Source: Rhizobium sp. SL42 (lineage in GTDB: Bacteria > Pseudomonadota > Alphaproteobacteria > Rhizobiales > Rhizobiaceae). Taken from it: DNA of 64,000 bases. Under the pieces are notes generated by a model. The model worked only from the letters and a program-made list of their open reading frames with translations, was not told the origin of the DNA and did not search any database. The DNA is taken from contig NZ_CP063397.1 in the NCBI RefSeq assembly GCF_021729845.1, positions 1,254,001 through 1,318,000 of the forward strand, read 5' to 3'. Position 1 is the first letter of the stretch; every line of letters starts with the position of its first letter. Positions 62,301 through 64,000 of the stretch are shown in pieces. The position numbers were made by a program, and so were the translations under genes.

Positions 62301-63762
62301 CAAGACCTCGAAGATTGATGCGCTGGGCAATCTGCTCTCCAGCGAAACGCTCGATGGATCAAACCGAAAGATCGAGGCGTATGTCTGGCAAGCCGACCTC
62401 ACCGCGACGCGAACGCGGTACCAGGCGACAAATGGTGCGATTTCGTCCTTGGAGACCTTCACCGCTGAAGGCAAGATAAAAGCTGCCACGCATTTCGATG
62501 CGCTTGGTGCTCAAGCCTGGACTCGCATCGAGCAGGTGTTCAACGCATCGGAGCAAAAACTCTCCGAGACGCAATTCATGGACGATGGCACGAAATGGGT
62601 CACCACCTACGACCTTGCGAATGCCAAGACCTGGAAAGAGTACGTTCAGAACTTTGACAAGGCAGGCCGCCAGATCGGGGTCTATCAGGACAATGACAAC
62701 GGGACATCGGTCAGATACCTGTTCGACCCTGCGAACAGCCAAGCTTGGTCCAGTGTTGAAACGCGTTATGACACAGCGGGGAAGGCGACGTTCGAAGTTA
62801 TGAATTACGACAACGGTCGCCGTTCAGACGCTACATTCGACGTCAACAATGCCGCCTCTTGGAAGAATATTGTGCGAACCTATGATTCCAGCAACAGGCT
62901 ACTTGAAGAAAGCATCCTGAATGACAACAACACCCGTGACGTGAATTATTTCGATACGGACAACACCCAAGGTTATTCAAAGGGAATAAAATTTTACGAG
63001 TCCAATGGGGTATTGGCGCGGGAAGTTATCTACGAAAACAATCCCGTAAATTACTACAGGCACACGTATGACGCGCTGAACAATCAAACCTGGATCAAGA
63101 AGACGCAGTACTATCAGGCGTTAAGCTTAGTTCGCACGGAAATCTGGTACGACAACGGGACCTATACGAGAAAAACTGAAGATCCCAATCGCCGGCCTAT
63201 CGTCGTTGATCTGGACGGCGACGGGCAGGTTTCGATCACGGAAAATACATCCGTGGGCGGGGTCCGGTTTGACTGGGACGGTGACGGCTCAGCTGACACG
63301 ACCGCCTGGGTAGGTCCCGGTGACGGATTGCTGGTGATCGATCTCGCCGCTGACGGTTCAGCCGGATCTGATGGCAGTATCGATCAGGCGCGCGAAATCG
63401 CGTTTTCGATGTGGCCGGCCGATACCGACGAAAACCCGGTTTCTGACCTGGAGGGCCTGCGGATCGCGTTCGATACCAATGGCGACAATGTTCTGGATTC
63501 CCATGATACCCGCTGGAACGAGTTCCGCATCTGGCAGGATCTCAACCAGAACGGCGTCAGCGACGCTGGCGAACTGCGGAGCATGTCGGAAGCGGGCATC
63601 AAGCTCTTCAATCTTCTGCCGAGCACCGAAGGCGCAATTACGTTCGCCGATGGTTCGGCCATCACCGGTACCAGCACCTACGAGACCATGGACGGACTGA
63701 AGCATCTGGCCGCCGACGCGACTTTCGCATTCACTCCGTCGAGGCAGGGTGTCACGGCTTGA
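56374..63762 (+). CDS. Giant EF-hand-loop repeat protein, probable type I secretion substrate
   Basis: This 2462-residue protein has no Sec signal. Residues 1-260 are unrecognised, with a hydrophobic stretch at about 208-235. A Gly/Ser/Lys-rich linker follows (SGSGSKFGDKEKERKERGD). A calcium-loop domain spans about 385-520 (LLDLDGNG, DADSDGKIS, DTNGNGLLD). Residues 595-1940 consist of about 24 repeats of 56 residues, each with a DxDGDGxxDR loop, a DGS turn and a TSxDGL turn. A second repeat family of about 36 residues with DNGT and YD motifs occupies about 2010-2268. A second calcium-loop domain closes the protein (VVDLDGDGQVS, DTNGDNVLD). It lacks classic GGxGxD repeats. The following gene encodes a type I exporter ATPase, supporting secretion by that route. 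Confidence 0.82.
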   Translation: MTDIKSAVAALQNADSIEEIYRIASRLPATAKGTGGALYSGSFVEGVSYAQFAVESGLNIIDHTPRAIFLSDPNVYSAIENILLDQGVDAKAASKQAEAILFEATDKSLWGQASKEFAASLSGDIKLFVGKNTTISRVFGQIELPQILNNTKINTINGVSLSAASKAGAAEFFARVVAANESVTRAVVGSSIVTLTGNIMGLSESRVLGGVVGVSARTVNALVGTVLGGALLDVLLSAEELNVGEDAALRAINRENAEANFYGGAAGVGPSLTEPTTSYHHTDILNTTAYTTTTAVEAGSVSAPRMTTLDVSSLTGKSGSGSGSKFGDKEKERKERGDLNKHRGWNYSGGGGGGGPDPYSTVLPTIVVEGIRSPAKTSKAKPILLDLDGNGLTITKLDDSSHFFDIHGDGYQHRAAWAGTGDGVLVFDADSDGKISNRKEVVLTDWDPSADSDMEALRQVFDTNGNGLLDSGDANWLQFKVMVTMPDGTTVMKTLAELGIQSLTLVADETRYEFADGSSIDGEATFTRTDGTTGKTATASLMIDANGYAVSTSTTVDADQNTVLTTKALNKDGSLASETVRTTSADGLTVRTRFDNDGDGVIDRVLTDVTELLTDGTKRRTETSRNGAGVLIGSTVTQTSVDRTLIQIDRDQLGGGFTTESETQQTSVDGSLTITISKKAADGSVVSSERTEFSGDRLSRTDSIDLDGDLAYERSVTSQTVKNADGSITKRDNIHAGNGDLLTETVAAISADGLVRSEAADLNGDGLLDRSISGVTTRNATSGATEIVEQTKARDGSLVSMSSTTVSSDGLNKVVSTDADGDGVFDRVVSDVTVIAADQSRTQTVTTHSASGALLSNTVTVRAADGLTGSKSIDGDGDGLFEQVTSVAKAADGQTVQTSQSYSADGTLLSKSVSTTSVDGLSTIVRNDRYGLGTDDQILTETTVKNADGSAQQTVEQRSGSNALLQRSVVTESANGLVIRTQADSDGDGQHDRDLLDSTVVGSDGSQTRTIETRSGNGSLLSGETIVTSHDRLLVTRTVDVDGDGQANVRQVSQTASDGAKTTTEEILNDLGQVVSSKQTTTSANGLVQATTQDVDGNGTVDSRISTAIVLGVDGGKTTTKRTIAGDGTLLREDVTSQNGNGLLVIASSDLNGDGVVDVSTRSETTLNADGSTTAAVTQKSGSSTTSVKTSTQSANGLASLVASDLDGDGDIDRTVQNTKQLLANGGVVETQQVRAQDQTLVSVQTVETSANGKSVTSSLDRDGDDNVDEIRIREVLADGSVRTTTTGRNASGAVISTATETVSRNGLETVLAIDSNGDGTTDRTKSAKTEVLADGSQRVTRTEYSGTSTLVERSVTTTSGNGLQSNTIWSDATGATTRSHERLTVLAQDGGKVTTETFRKADGSLESTQTLSEAGNGNSTILTRDINGDGKLDDRITESGLDNGTTTTLHQNLKTDGTVSAAKLVTTSADELTVMTLYDGNGDGTYETRVVSKSEPLADGSSRTTMTQESLVSGAWQLKGKTVTTTSGDGLTTSKQWDDTGAGTFGLSRTSLIVLGADGSRVTTDRMLTNGVTTRIDEHKVSADGLTITERADLNGDGTFDQTLTDVTVLNADGSKTRSETATKPDGSTISSRVTTVSKDGLNTSVAETSNVAGWVARTTSIVTSLLADGSSRTVKSVKNAGGQLIESETVDKTADGRTTAILRDRNGDGIVDHREVETRFADGRVSLVETTYGSTGNVVSSVSSITSANGLRTVIDTDKNGDGVLDLKKTIDRQTFADGSTKVVTTVVNATTNAVKSRTEETVSADGTLRLESTDVNGDGTADQTVREELLPSGIRKTTVTNNAAAKASSEIRVGEIYWSDTIPTKIETTVSVDGMTRNIRMDIDGNGVFEVTATAVTQIDGSTVTTITETNANGTVKANGTLTQSHDGRVSVLSADTQNDGVIDSIITTTSMVDGAVEKVAIKKSAAGAVTETKTSKIDALGNLLSSETLDGSNRKIEAYVWQADLTATRTRYQATNGAISSLETFTAEGKIKAATHFDALGAQAWTRIEQVFNASEQKLSETQFMDDGTKWVTTYDLANAKTWKEYVQNFDKAGRQIGVYQDNDNGTSVRYLFDPANSQAWSSVETRYDTAGKATFEVMNYDNGRRSDATFDVNNAASWKNIVRTYDSSNRLLEESILNDNNTRDVNYFDTDNTQGYSKGIKFYESNGVLAREVIYENNPVNYYRHTYDALNNQTWIKKTQYYQALSLVRTEIWYDNGTYTRKTEDPNRRPIVVDLDGDGQVSITENTSVGGVRFDWDGDGSADTTAWVGPGDGLLVIDLAADGSAGSDGSIDQAREIAFSMWPADTDENPVSDLEGLRIAFDTNGDNVLDSHDTRWNEFRIWQDLNQNGVSDAGELRSMSEAGIKLFNLLPSTEGAITFADGSAITGTSTYETMDGLKHLAADATFAFTPSRQGVTA

Positions 63763-63796
63763 TGGAACTGACATAGTTCTCCTGGAAACAAATACA

Positions 63797-64000
<204 letters not shown>

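Overview
The window looks like a chromosomal segment of an alphaproteobacterium of the order Rhizobiales, most likely Rhizobiaceae, carrying a large integrated mobile region. The first 6.9 kb has a housekeeping order typical of that family (murA, DUF2948, hisD, UPF0262, low-molecular-weight phosphatase, infA, maf, yacG). It also has a tRNA-Thr and ends at a tRNA-Phe gene.

From 7.0 kb the content changes completely. A tyrosine recombinase and a small excisionase-like gene abut the 3' end of tRNA-Phe, the usual left end of an integrative element. No second tRNA-Phe 3'-end copy was seen by eye, so the right end is probably outside the window. The region at 8.9-25.1 kb looks like a defence island. 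It holds a DUF1612 regulator-like protein, a PIN-domain protein with a zinc ribbon, and a DUF4297 nuclease plus SMC-like ATPase pair (Lamassu/ABC-3C type). Next comes a 1992-residue DUF4011-helicase-nuclease-DUF3320 protein (Hhe-like) in one operon with dedicated Mre11-like and Rad50-like genes, then a Doc-type toxin with a small antitoxin. A nucleotidyltransferase/HEPN protein follows.

The region at 27.1-32.4 kb is a DNA-transfer module. It contains a TraD-like protein, a compact oriT with an IncQ/Ti-type nic sequence beside a hairpin, a TraA relaxase-helicase, and a VirC1-like ParA ATPase overlapping a small ribbon-helix-helix-like gene. Repeats of a TGACGC-YGT-RATG motif lie around the last two. 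No mating-pore or coupling-protein genes are present here, so the element is either mobilizable or has the rest of its transfer genes outside the window.

The remainder is dominated by type I secretion. The region at 33.0-51.9 kb encodes an HlyC-type acyltransferase, a small ORF, an exported protein, a 4753-residue RTX protein with an N-terminal lipase-like domain, and a PrtD-type ABC exporter with its HlyD-type adaptor. A hipBA module and a decayed IS3-family element follow. The region at 56.0-63.8 kb holds a small unknown gene and a 2462-residue protein built of EF-hand-loop repeats. After a strong hairpin and a (GT)14 tract, a second type I exporter ATPase begins and runs off the window end.

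The best candidates for under-described biology are the Hhe-like/Mre11/Rad50 operon, the RTX locus that pairs an HlyC-like acyltransferase with a PrtD-type exporter, the EF-hand repeat giant with its microsatellite-preceded exporter, and the VirC-like segment with its dispersed palindromic motif.
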